A stretch of 64,000 nucleotides of DNA from Larix kaempferi (taxonomy: Eukaryota; Streptophyta; Pinopsida; Pinales; Pinaceae), in NCBI GenBank assembly GCA_027924585.1, contig BSBM01000232.1, positions 29,584,001-29,648,000 of the forward strand, read 5' to 3'. The position numbers and the translations under genes were made by a program. The notes beneath the pieces are model-generated. The model searched no databases and was not told the origin of the DNA. It was given only the letters and a program-made list of their open reading frames with translations. Positions 34,662 through 45,591 of this stretch are shown in pieces. Within the stretch, counting starts at the first letter, position 1, and each line of letters begins with the position of its first letter.

Positions 34662-35575
34662 CTAGCCACCCATTCCAGCCAAACTTCCATCGGACATTCC
34701 TAAGTTCGATGCTAAGCCCAGGGAAGACCCCAAGAACCACGTGATGACCTTCCATCTTTGGTGTTCATCCAACTCATTGATGGACGATTCCATTCGAATA
34801 TGAATCTTCCAGCGTATGCTTACCGGCACGACAACAAAATGGTACATCGAGCTACCACAACACTCTTTCCACGATTTCAACACCTTGGCTATGCAGTTTC
34901 TGACCCATTTCCAGCTCCCCATCCGGTATGAGACTGGCACAGGACTGTTAACCTCGTTGTGTCAAACCACTTCTATGCACATTTCGGATCACATCCATGA
35001 GTGGCGTCGACGCCGTAGGCTAATCAAGGCACCCATTCCGGATTAGCTACTCGTTGATTGGTTCACAGTCATTCTTGCCTCCCATAGCCAGGGATATCGC
35101 TATGCGGGGGCCGGTCACAGAGGAACAAGCCATCTCGACAGCCTAGTACATGGATTTGGTATATACCCAATCCAACACTTTACACGAACTTCTTCCCCAT
35201 GCCGCCCGCGTTACCACTGATCCAATGAAAACTGCCACTGAACCCCCCATTGATGGTATTTTTGGTTTAGTCAAGGCCCAGCTTGCCACCAACTCGACGG
35301 GGCAACCAGCTTCTGCTTCCCCTGTTCTACCTCAGGCTGCTTCAAAATATTCTCCCTCTCCTGTTGTCTCCTCTGAAGTGAACGCAGTTCAATCTACGTC
35401 ACAACCATCCAGAGGAAAGAAGAAGAACAATCGTGGTAAATCCAAGAAGAACCAGCAGGAGAATCCCAAGCCACAACCTACCCACAATGACCCCAAACCA
35501 CGTCGGAAGGCTAAGTTTCCCTGCCTCATTTGTCAAGACGATCGCTACATGCGCGACTGTCCCTACAAGGATTAA
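34662..35575 (+). pseudogene. gag: Gypsy D gag capsid and nucleocapsid
   Basis: The retrotransposon gag domain reads IPKFDAKPREDPKNHVMTFH, QRMLTGTTTKWYIELP, FLTHFQLPIRYETG and ISDHIHEWRRRRRLIKAPIP (34690-35043), interrupted by TGA at 34801 and TAG at 35044. Basic KKKNNRGKSKKNQQENPK precedes the knuckle. The knuckle reads CLICQDDRYMRDC, where the zinc-binding His of CX2CX3HX4C is Arg (near 35545), so zinc binding is probably lost. The natural stop is the TAA at 35573. Confidence 0.85.
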
Positions 35576-36076
35576 GTCAACAAATTCGTTAAAGGATCCT
35601 CTCGCCCGGTAGTGTTAACTGACCCTTTCCCTCAGCGACAACAGTATATGGTTCCCCAAGAAACCCCACAAGGGGGAAACCCGATCAACCCAACTCCCTG
35701 AGAGATGTCCGCAAATCGCGAAATCCTGATGACGAGTAATGAGGAGATTCATATAACCACTCGTTCAAAGACATATGAGAACCCTCCAAGTTCAAACAAA
35801 CAGTCAGAGATAGCCAAAGGCAAGTCTCCTGTCGAAGATCCGACCCCTACCCCTCCCCCTAACGGCCATCTCCATATCGAGAGACCGCTTACAGACACAG
35901 TGCTACGCCCACCCAAGGGCACCATATGAAAGGCGACTTTTAATCCCAATGCGCGAGCTGCCCAAAATTACAACATTGTTGAGGATTTAGCTCAAGCACC
36001 TTGAGCCATGTCGACTCTCGAGGTTCTTCAACACTACCCTACGTAGCGTAGAACCTTACTTTCAGCACTGGGGGCA
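35576..36076 (+). other. Gag-protease linker of gypsy D
   Basis: Between the gag stop and the protease the frame is broken. A stretch ITTRSKTYENPPSSNKQSEI (35749 on) resembles the linker that precedes protease in such elements. Stops occur at 35701 and 35927. No separate gene. Confidence 0.6.
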
Positions 36077-38710
36077 GTGGACCCAGATTCATCAAACACT
36101 ATTATGTTTAACTTGGAGTATGCCAATCCTCGGCTTTCCCACCAGTTAGCCTTCCAGGTTCATACAAAAATCCATGGAAATAGCATCCATCGCACTATTT
36201 TAGATGAAGGTGCCTCCTCGTCGATCATGTCTTTGAATTGTTGGAGAGCCTTAGGCTCACCCGAAGTCACGACGTCTCCCACCACTCTCAGGGCATTTGA
36301 CGGACACAATTTTCAACCTTATGGACTCATTCCTGCAATTGGTGTTGAACTGGGGGGAAAAACAGTATCCGTACACATCGAAGTCGTGGATGCACCATTG
36401 GATTACAATCTTCTACTTGGTCGGAACTGGTTTTATGCCATGACCGCCATAATATCTACTATCTTCCGGATCGTGCAATTTCCTCATGAAGGGAAAATTG
36501 TCACCATATATAAGCTCGATTATTGTATCCCAGACTCTCATCCGAACTCCGCCAACACTGTCCCGTTATTGGATCAGTCTCGATACTGGTTCCAAGATGT
36601 TGGCGTTGGTCTTATGAAGGATTCTTCCCTTATTGGAGTTTTCCCAGAGCTGGGGTCCCATGTTCAACCAGTCAACATGATTTCATTGAATGTCACCCCT
36701 TCCAATGATTCATGGGTGATCCTGAGTCCCAATGAGGTTGAAAACTACGGAAACTCCATGCCATTGAATAGAAACCTCGCAGCGTACGAAGCCATCCAGT
36801 CAGCCACCGATTGGGTCGATTGTTCTACCCATCACATCGTGGCACAGCTCTCATCTGAGACTCATTTATCCCCACCACTTATTGATCCTCTCACTTTGAT
36901 TTTTCCCACTGACGAATCAATTATGGAGGTTATGTGCGGTGATGAGCTACCATGGGGAGATTTTCATCATCGATCTTCATTCCCCACCATTCAGACGATT
37001 GATCCCGATACAAAATCCATCCCTTCACTTGGAATGGTTCAAACCAAGTTTCCCACTTCCCTCGACGAAGTATTTCCCAAAGGAAACTTGGCCAACCTTA
37101 TGGAAACCACTCCCATTGACATTTCAGTGAAGCCTGGTATCGTGGAAAACATTCATATTGGCAAAACATGCACTCCCCTCAAAATGGAGTTCTACACTGC
37201 CTACTTTAAAACCTTCCGTGATGTTTTTGCTTGGAGTTATGAAGAAATGCCAGGAATAGACCCCTCGATTGTGGTCCATGAGATTCCAACCTTTCGTGGC
37301 GCCCGACCTGTTCGGTATAAACTCCGACCCGTCCATCCTCATAAGGCATCCGCTATTAAAGCAGAAGTTGAAAAAATTTTGCGTGCTGGTTTTATTTATC
37401 CTGTCCCATTGACAGAATGGGTATCTAACATCATTCCCGTAGCCAAGAAACATGGAACGATTAGAGTTTGTGTCGATTGCTGCGACTTGAACAAAGCTTG
37501 TCCAAAGGACAACTACCCAACTTCGTTCATCGACCAGATCATCGATAACTGCACCGGGAGTGTCATATTTTCATTTATGGATGGCTTTTATGGCTATAAT
37601 CAGATTGATATTCTCCCAGCCGACCAGCATAAAACAACCTTTATCTGCCCTTGGGGAATTTTTGCATATCGAAAGTTACCTTTTGGCCTTAAAAAATTCT
37701 GGGGCAACTTTCCAACGGGCGATGTCGTACGCATTTCACGATATCAAACATATTGTAGAACATATCTTGATGACCTTCCCGCTCATTCTCAGACCTAGGA
37801 AGACCATCTTGATCACTTAGGTGCCATTTTTGAAAGGTGCTGTCACTACAATATCCGTTTGAATCCACATAAGTGTGTCTTTTGCGTTGAAGCCGGAAAA
37901 TTTTTGGGATTCATAATCTCCAAAAGCGGGATACGCTTAGATCCTACGAAGGTAGAAGCTATCTTAGCCCTGCCTTCCCCCACGAACATCCTAGAAATTC
38001 AAAGTTTGCAAGGGCACGCAAACTTTCTACACTGTTTCATTTGTAATTTTTCCGAGATAACAAAAGGCTATATGAGGCTTCTTAAGAAAAACATTCCCTT
38101 CATCCGGGACAACGAAGCCCAACACTCCTTTGATAATCTAAAAGTAGCCTTAACTAAAGATCCTGTGATTCAACCCCCCAATTACACACGGGATTACATT
38201 CTTTATCTCCCAGCTTCGATTTCCACCATCGGTATGGTGCTAGTCCAAGAAGGCAATAACGTCATAGAACATGTGGTATACTATCTTAGTAAGAGTCTTC
38301 TCGACTCTGAAACTCGTTATTCACATGTTGAAAAACTGGCTCTGGCAACAGTTTTCGCTATCCAGAGGTTCCGTCATTACATTCTACTCCGTCGGACCAC
38401 TATTATAGCAGATTTCAATCCAATGTATTATATCCTCACGCGTCAAGTGCTTGCGGGAAAATATTCTCGTTGGATCGTCATCCTATAAGAGTTTGACTTG
38501 GAATTTGCCAAAGCCAAGTCCAAGAAGTCTTTGGTCTTTGCTGAGTTGATTTGTAACTTGCCCCGTGCTACCGAGCAATCTGAGCCCATCGATTCTCTTC
38601 CTGATGAATCGTTGTTCCTCATTAGCACATCTGATCCATGGTACGGGGATATTTTATTATATCTCCAAACCCAACGTTTCCGCCCCGACCTCACTCGCGA
38701 TGAACGTTGA
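36077..38710 (+). pseudogene. PR-RT-RH: Gypsy D protease, reverse transcriptase and RNase H
   Basis: Protease: TILDEGASSSIMS near 36198 (Glu for the usual Thr/Ser in D-T-G) and DYNLLLGRNWF near 36403. RT: EEMPGIDPSIVVHEIP, VEKILRAGFIYPV, KKHGTIRVCVDCCDLNKACPKDNYP, FSFMDGFYGYNQI (motif A Asp present) and TYLDDLPAHSQT (motif C). Between PFGLKK and RTYLDDL the reading is shifted over about 23 codons by one extra A near 37695 and one lost base near 37756, which restores the frame. A TAG at 37796 and TAA at 38486 break the rest. RNase H carries DYILYLPASISTIGMVL, VVYYLSKSLLDSETRYSHVEKLALA and RRTTIIADFNP. Confidence 0.9.
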
Positions 38711-39101
38711 CGTATCCGACATCACGCCAAGTACTACCTCATAGTCAACGATACCCTTTATCGGCGTGGTGTCAACACTGTTCTTCGATGCTGTTTGAAT
38801 TTAGATGAAGCGGAACACGTTCTTAATGACTGCCACGCTGGAGCATGTGGTGGTCATCTCTTAGGGATGTCTACAACCTAGAAGATAGTACGAGCGGGAT
38901 ATTTCTGGCCCTCGATCTTCAAAGACTACATTGAAATGGTTAAGAAATGTCCACACTGTCAATTCTTCCATAGTAAGACACGCTCACATCCTGCTCCACT
39001 CCATCCTGTTATTGCCGTCGCCCCCTTTTCCAAATGGGGCATAGATTTCATGCACTGTAAGCCCACTTCAGCCGGGGGGCATAGCTATGTCATAGTAGCT
39101 G
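38711..39101 (+). pseudogene. INT: Gypsy D integrase, N-terminal part
   Basis: The HHCC domain reads HAGACGGHLLG and KKCPHCQFFHSKTRS. The first catalytic Asp is in SKWGIDFMHCKPTSAGGHSYVIVA near 39032. Stops at 38708 and 38879 interrupt. Copia A2 splits it after VIVA; the rest of the protein resumes at 44103 (VDYFTKWAKAMPTY). Confidence 0.92.
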
Positions 39102-39693
39102 CGTTAATTTTTGAGCATTAATTCACAATACTCATGGATCTTTACTGAGAGAATAACATATACAGTATATCAATGCATAACAATCACAATAAGCATGACA
39201 AGCATCAAAAGATTCAAAAGCATGAGAGACAAGAGACACAGAGTTTCTGTGGGGAAAACCCTAAGGTGAAAAACCCCACAACTTCCTCAGAGATAGAGAG
39301 AGCAATGGCTCAACCAAAGTACAACCAAAATACACTTGAGATAGTCTCCTAGAGCAGATGATCCTCCTCCTCACTAGTGCGCCACTTTCTGAGTGAGAGA
39401 AGTGTGACTTTCCGAATGATCCAAATAGAGATCTCCCGACCTCTATTTATACTTAACCTGTTTTCCCAGTTACACTATGGGGTCGACTTGTCTATCTAGA
39501 TACATCCATAATATAATATATATTTCAGGGCCGACCCCACACATGGTGTTCTAATAACCCATCGGTAAGTACACACACTTGCGACACTTGTCAATCCACA
39601 TGATGACACTTCCTTATAGAGGAATAACACATTTCTAATAAGGGTACAATAAATATATATGAAATACATTCCGAAGTTACATATACATCAACA
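39102..39693 (-). repeat. 3' LTR of copia A2
   Basis: Begins CGTTAATTTTTGAGC (TG mutated to CG) and ends CATCAACA on the plus strand. A TATA box lies on the minus strand at 39444-39451. The start-site stem is weakened relative to the other LTR: one arm is interrupted at CCCGACC. Confidence 0.93.
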
Positions 39694-39706
39694 CTCCCTC
39701 TTAACT
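39694..39706 (-). other. Polypurine tract of copia A2
   Basis: CTCCCTCTTAACT on the plus strand, AGTTAAGAGGGAG on the minus strand, identical to the A1 tract. Confidence 0.8.
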
Positions 39707-39939
39707 AGGAAGGTATTTCTCGACACAGATCTGCTAGACAAGTCTTCTTCACGGGATCATCGTCATCGATGCATCGTCATCATCATCGTCACTGCTGCTG
39801 CTATCTCAACCAATCTCTGACTCTACTCGTCATAGGAAATTCTACAGAGCCAGTCCTTTTTCATACTGGATGTAGGCCCACCACCTATAGGTCTTCGTCA
39901 TTACTGGCCATACTGTGGAATCCTCAGGACTTATTACGT

Positions 39940-40440
39940 GAGTCACAAAACCTCGAAAGAGCATCCCAGGCTGTTATGAGAACACGGCTCTACCTATAGG
40001 ATATCCCAGGGCCATATTATATGTGACCTCACCACAAAACCTCACAAGAGCATCCCAGGCTGTTACAAGCACACAGATCTACCTATAGGATCTCCCAAAG
40101 ACAGATTATATGTGGTCACCACAAAACGTCGCAAGAGCATCCTAAGACTTATTATGAGCACACAACTCAACCTATTGGATCTCCCAGGGACATATTATAT
40201 GCCATAGGACAAAACCTCGAAAGAGCATCTGCCAGATATCCCAGGGCCAGATTATATGCCATAGGAAAAACCTTGAAAGACTATTTGCAGATCTCCCAGG
40301 GCCAAATTATATGTCCTCCCAGAGCAAAACCTTGAAAGAGCATTTGCCAGATATCCCAGGGCCAAATTATATGCCATAGGAAAAACCTCGAAAGACTATC
40401 TGCAAATCTCCCAGGGCCAAATTATATGCTCATCTGCACA
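39940..40440 (-). repeat. Tandem repeats in copia A2 3' region
   Basis: Repeated phrases AGAGCATCCCAGGCTGTTA and CTCCCAGGGCCA(A/G)ATTATATG recur every 60-90 bp on the plus strand. It corresponds in reverse to the 9125-9715 repeats of A1, but copy number and sequence have drifted. Confidence 0.8.
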
Positions 40441-40460
40441 ACCTGATCCATGGCCATAGA

Positions 40461-40984
40461 GTATCAACCTGATACTCACCATACATCATCCTGATGTACA
40501 CATGATCATCCTGATCATCATTACTGCGACATCCTGCTGCATGTCATTTGGAGCAACATCCTGAAGCTCGTCATCCATGATCATCCTGATCATACAATGC
40601 ATCTACCTGATGCATACCAAGTATCTACCTAATACATATCATCATACATGATCCACCTGATCATACAGTGTATCCACCTGATACAAATACAAATACATGA
40701 TACATATCACCATACATGATCCATCAGATCATACAATGTATCCACCGGATACATATACAGATACATGGTCCAAGCATCCAACGTGATGCATATACAAAAT
40801 ACATACAAATGATCCTACTGATCATATCCAACATCCAACATGATGCGTACATACATATAAATGATCCAATTGATCATATCCAGCATCCAACATGATGCAT
40901 ACATACATATAAATGATCCAACTGATCATATCCAACATCCAACATGATGCATACATACATATAAAAATGATCCAACTGATCATA
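40461..40984 (-). repeat. Array of stem-covarying hairpins in copia A2
   Basis: Plus-strand modules include GTATC-AACCT-GATAC (40461-40475), ACATC-ATCCT-GATGT (40483-40497), TGATC-ATCCT-GATCA (40503-40517), ATGCATC-TACCT-GATGCAT (40597-40615), TGATC-CACCT-GATCA (40649-40663), GTATC-CACCT-GATAC (40670-40684), TGATC-CATCA-GATCA (40717-40731), GTATC-CACCG-GATAC (40738-40752) and TGATC-CTACT-GATCA (40812-40826). It is the counterpart of the A1 array at 8538-9093; the same stem classes recur and most still pair perfectly. Confidence 0.88.
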
Positions 40985-41082
40985 CAAAGCAGAAACCAGA
41001 ACATCATCCAGCACTTACATCCATAGCCATGTGAAGGATCCTCCTTCCAACATGCTTGGAATGGCTTCAGAAAATGTGTCCA

Positions 41083-43259
41083 TCACTTCTTCCTCGTAGT
41101 GTCATTAATATGAAGAACGCCAAGCCTCTCCCTGAAGTACTTGAACTTCACCCCGGCTAGTGGCTTCGTCAGCACATCTGCAATATGCTCGTCCGTCACA
41201 ATGTACAGGAGATTCACAACTCCTCTCTGCACCATATCCATGATATAGTGATATTTGATCTCTATGTGTTTCGACCTGTCATGAAACACTGGGTTCTTGG
41301 ACAGCTTCACACAACTTTGGTTATCACAAAACATACCAGTAGCATCCAACGGGAGATCAAATAACTCAGATAGTAGCTTCCATAGCCATACTACCTCACA
41401 ACTAGATGAACAAGCTGCAACATACTCTACCTCAGTTGTACTCAGTGCTATGCAGGACTGCTTCCTACTAAACCAAGAGAGCACACCTGATCCCATACTG
41501 AAGCAGCATCCAGATGTGCTTTTTCTATCTACAACACTTCCAGCTCAATCTGAATCAACATAACCCTGCAGGTTAAACTTTTGATTTGCTTCATACTTGA
41601 GCCCATAATCCACTATACCCTTCAGGTACCTCAGAACATGCTTTACAGCAACCAGGTGAACACTCCTTGGATCCATCAGGAATTGGCTCAATGTGTTCAC
41701 AGCAAAGAAAATATCTGGTCTCGTGTTCGTCAGGTACATCAAGGACCCAATCATAGAGACATCAACCGGATCAGATGAAGCATCACATAGAAGCTTTAGA
41801 TTTGATGCCATAGGTGTGGCATGGCCTTGCAATCCATCATCCCAAATCTCTTCAGGATATCTACTGTGTACTTTCCTTGATCAAGGAAGATCCCACCTGC
41901 ACTCTGCCACACCTCCATACCTAGGAAACAATGCATCATTCCCAAATATTTCATATCGAACTTGGCAACAAGCTTCCTCTTAGTATTTGCAATCAATATG
42001 TCATCTCCTATTACAAATAAGTCATCCACATACAGGAGTAGAATCACAGGATTCCCTTCCTCAACCTTGTAGTAAAGGTTGGAATCCGCTTTACTCTTGG
42101 TAAAGCCCAAACTAGATAGGAAACTGTCCATCCTACCATACTAGGTTCTGGGAGCTTGTTTCAAGCCATACAAGGCTTTCTTCAATCTGCACACATATGA
42201 CTCCCTATCATGTATTTCAAAACCGAGTGGCTGCTCCACATATACTTCCTCTTCAACTACACCATTCAAGAAAGCAGTCTTGACATCCATCTTGTGTATT
42301 TTCCATTTCATTGTTTCATCCAGGGCAAGTATTGTTCTGATGGAAGTATACCTGGCTATAGGTGCAAAAGTTTCTTCATAATGTATTCCCTCTTTTTGAG
42401 AGAAGCCACGAGCTATGAATCTTGCCTTGTATTTCTCTACACTGCCATTTGTAGCATGCTTGATTTTGTAGATCCATTTGGAAGTCATAATAGACTTCTC
42501 TTTAGGTCTTGGGACAACATCCCAAACATAATTCTTAATTATTGATTGGTATTCCTCAACCATGGCATCCTTCCATTCTTTCTTTTTCGCTGCTTCTTCA
42601 TAACTGGAAGGCTCTTTGTTCATAATGTCACAGAGTAAAGCAACATAGATGGTATGTGATCTGGTTATCTTCTTTGCTTTGTGTTCTTCTTCTAGAATGC
42701 CAAATCTTTCTACATCTTGAATGAGCTCTCTAGGCCATGCAGGTTTCCTCTTGTGAGAGTTATCCTCACGGGGTGGATCTACAGGTTCTTGCGGATCTTC
42801 AAACTCACGAACAACTTCTGGAACTGCTTCAGTCATGGTAGTGTCTTGAATTCTAGTTTCCTTAGCTTCTTCATAAACTTCGATAGGTTCCTTCCTTGAT
42901 TTGATGAATGCTGAGTTTTCATCAAATGTTACATCCCTACTGACATCAATCTTCTTGAACCCTGGAAAGTATATTCTGTAAGCCTTCGAGCTTTCACTGT
43001 AAGCCACAAAGATACCCTTCTTTCCTAAAGGATCTAGTTTAGTCCTCTTTTCCTTTGGGACATGAGTGTATACTGGACAACCAAATATTATGAGATGGCT
43101 GACTTCAGGTTTCTTACCAGAAAAGACCTCTTCTAGTGTTTTTTTGTCCAATATCTTGTGGGGTGTTCTGTTCTGCACATATACAACTGTTCTAGCTGCT
43201 TCTGCCCATATATGCATAGGTAGATCCTGGTCATGCAGCATTTCCCTTGCTGCTTCCAT
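41083..43259 (-). pseudogene. pol: Copia A2 partial integrase, reverse transcriptase and RNase H
   Basis: Starts MEAAREMLHDQDLPMHIWAE, the integrase C-terminal region, and continues through VYVQNRTPHKIL and FGCPVYTHVPKEKRTKL into RT (KARFIARGFSQKEG, MDVKTAFLNG). A TAG for Trp at 42138-42140 (PRTWY in A1) interrupts. RT resumes with LLYVDDLFVIGDD (catalytic YVDD intact). A 1-nt deletion near 41820 shifts the frame at MATPMAS, four codons are missing at VDVSM, and a TGA replaces Trp in DSDWAG near 41543. RNase H finishes with AEYVAAC-like sequence and HINDTTRKK, stop at 41083. The tail HIADVLTKPLAGVKF is intact here. Confidence 0.92.
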
Positions 43260-43494
43260 GATTCCAGAAATTCCAGCTATGTCTTCAGATTCCAGAAATT
43301 CCTATTTTTGTGGAAACCCTAATTTTTAGGGCAAAATCTGAAAATGCTCAGAATTGAATTCTGATTGGACAGATAGATTCTCCTTGTTGAGTAGAGTCAA
43401 TCTACTATGCTTCTTTTCCAAAATCTGTGGAGAGAAACCCAATAAACAAGAAACTTAAGTTTTCGTCACTGCAAAATGTCTTCTTCTCAGGTTA
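43260..43494 (-). other. Leader of copia A2 and deletion junction
   Basis: 235 bp of non-coding leader between primer site and the partial integrase. Two copies of GATTCCAGAAATTCC lie at about 43259-43305, beside the junction. Repeats of this kind at a deletion edge suggest recombination or template switching removed gag, protease and part of integrase. Confidence 0.75.
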
Positions 43495-43506
43495 GCTTTG
43501 ATACCA
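43495..43506 (-). other. Primer-binding site of copia A2
   Basis: GCTTTGATACCA, minus strand TGGTATCAAAGC, differs from the standard tRNA-Met site by one base. Adjacent to the LTR at 43507. Confidence 0.88.
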
Positions 43507-44097
43507 TGTTAAATTTTGAGCATTAATTCACAATACTCATGGATCTTTATTGAGAGAATAACATATACAGTATATCAATGCATAACAATCACAATAAGCA
43601 TGACAAGCATCACAAGAATCAAAAGCATGAGAGACAAGAGACACAGAGTTTCCATGGGGAAAACCCTAAGGTGAAAAACCCCACAACTTCCTCAGAGATA
43701 GAGAGAGCAATGGCTCAACCAAAGTACAACCAAAATACACTTGAGATAGTCTCCTAGAGCAGATGATCCTCCTCCTCACTAGTGCGCCACTTTCTGAGTG
43801 AGAGAAGTGCGACTTTCCGAATGATCCAAATAGAGATCTCCGGATCTCTATTTATACTTAACCTGTTTTCCCAGTTACACTATGGGGACGACTTGTCTAT
43901 CTAGATACATCATAATATAATATATATTTCAGGGCCGACCCCACACATGGTGGTCTAATAACCCATCGGCAAGTACACACACTTGCAACACTTGTCATTC
44001 CACATGATGACACTTCCTTATAGAGGAATAACACATCTCTAATAAGGGTACAATAAATATATATGAAATACATTCCGAAGTTACATATACATCAACA
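43507..44097 (-). repeat. 5' LTR of copia A2
   Basis: Starts TGTTAAATTTTGAGC and ends CATCAACA on the plus strand; canonical TG...CA. Minus-strand TATA box at 43849-43856. Nearly identical to the left LTR. Confidence 0.95.
43828..43853 (-). promoter_or_regulatory. Start-site hairpin in copia A2 LTR
   Basis: AAATAGAGATC-TCCG-GATCTCTATTT: 11 perfect pairs and a 4-nt loop, overlapping the TATA box. The loop-proximal pairs differ from A1 while pairing is kept. Confidence 0.7.
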
Positions 44098-44102
44098 AGA
44101 TG

Positions 44103-45472
44103 TGGATTATTTCACAAAATGGGCTAAAGCGATGCCTACTTATGCTGAGGACGACAAAACATCAGCACAATTCATATTCAATCACATTATAGCTAGATTT
44201 GGTGTCCCACAATCCATTGTGACTGATCATGGCTCCCACTTTAGGAACCATATGATTGAGGAATGGAGTGCCAAGTTGGGTTTTCTCCATGAAAACTCAA
44301 CCCCTTACTACTCACAAGCTAATGGCCAGGTTGAAGCCATTAACAAAGTTCTGAGATGAATGATTCAGCGCATTGTGGGTACTCATAAGTCCAACTGGCA
44401 CTCAGCTCTGTTTTCGACACTATGGGCATACTGAACCTTAGTAAAAACTGCTACCAGGTTCACACCATTCCAACTGGTGTACGGCTTGGAAGCCATTTTA
44501 CCAATTGAATGTGAAATTCCATCGCTGAAGATAGCCATAGAGCTACTTCCCCACACCACTTCCGAAGAGGAACGTTTTCTATACCTAGCCAAGCTAGATG
44601 AAACCCGCCAAGACGCTGCTTTAGCTAATGAAGCTCATAAAAAACATGTCAAAGTATAGTATGATAAATCCGTTCAACCTCAGGTTTTCAATGAAGGTGA
44701 CCTCGTACTCACATATGATCAAATGCACGATAAACTGTTGAAATATTGTAACTTCAAAGAATATTATATTTGTACTTTATTATTCCGGAGATGTTTCATT
44801 CCTCCGTAAAAATCTTATTGTATATCCGGAGATGTTTATTCCTCCGTCGGAATGTGGTAACTTGGGTTATTAGACTTCCCTAGTGGGGGTCAGCCCTGTA
44901 TGTGTTATGTGGGTCAAAGGGTTGTTAGACCACCCTAGTGGGGTCGGCCCAGTCAGTTATAATAGGGTATTTAACCTAATGGTTAAATACGATCCTACAT
45001 GTACTTGTGTAAAAGATATGTCAGAGTAGTGTATAAATAGAGGAGGTGTGTTCCTCATTTGACACACTCACTCACTTGAGGATAGCACATTTGTGGAGGA
45101 GGAGATAATGTCTCAGGGTTTCATCTTTGTATATTGCTGGTCATCTATATTGAGGAAGCTTTACAGGGTTTTCTACGCCATGAGGGTTTCCCAGGATAAA
45201 TATGTGTCTCTTGTGTTTATGCTATGCTTGTTGTTTCTTCAGTGATCCTATATATGCTACTATTGTTAAATGGAATGTAATGTTGCTATTTTCTGTCTTA
45301 GCATATTAAATCTTAACATAAACTTGGAAAAGGAAATCTAGAATCTATGTGGTACGGTCCCTTTGTTGTAAAATGTGTCTTGGCGAAAGGAGCCTATGAA
45401 CCTGTCGATTGTGATGGCACACCATTGGCACAACCCTGCAATTGGTTGTACCTCAAACGCTTCTACGTGTAG
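44103..45472 (+). pseudogene. INT: Gypsy D integrase, C-terminal part (contains solo LTR E)
   Basis: Resumes at VDYFTKWAKAMPTYAEDDKTS. The second catalytic Asp is in IVTDHGSHFRN near 44219 and the Glu in GQVEAINKVLR near 44330. The C-terminal part has TRFTPFQLVYGLEAILPIECE and EGDLVLTYDQMHDKL, is cut by E at 44736-45318, then continues with GKGNLESMWYGPFVVKCV and ends NWLYLKRFYV at a TAG (45470-45472). Stops at 44357, 44434 and 44657 break it. Confidence 0.9.
44736..45318 (+). mobile_element. Solo copia LTR E
   Basis: A 583-bp sequence, TGTTGAAA...CTTAACA, sits between identical TAAAC copies (44731-44735, 45319-45323). Removing it and one duplication restores the D integrase reading (DKLGKGNLESMWYG). 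It is related to, but distinct from, the A LTRs: shared phrases include GGGTTATTAGAC, GGGGTCAGCCCTG and a TATA box TATAAATA at 45032-45039. A solo LTR forms when the two LTRs of a full element recombine. Confidence 0.95.
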
Positions 45473-45591
45473 GGTTATCCTGCGCGAGATACTTTTTGTA
45501 CATAATGTACCTAGTTTGTTTTCACTTATCTTTTTTGTGTGCACACACGGACCTCATCCATTCTTACCTTGACTCGTGCTTTTATGCGCAG

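Larger units (their letters stand above)
39102..44097 (-). mobile_element. Ty1/copia retrotransposon A2, internally deleted
   Basis: LTRs of 592 bp (39102-39693) and 591 bp (43507-44097) and a 5-bp target duplication AGCTG (39097-39101) / AGATG (44098-44102). Same family as A1. The 5' third of the internal region is missing: gag, protease and the N-terminal two-thirds of integrase are gone, so the leader joins directly to MEAAREMLHDQDLP. The LTRs differ at roughly twenty positions by eye. It splits the integrase of gypsy D. Confidence 0.95.

Noticed and set aside
42210-42545. 111-codon plus-strand frame opposite the A2 reverse transcriptase
   Set aside because: The same antisense frame occurs opposite A1 RT (6979-7314), so it is a by-product of conserved RT coding sequence.
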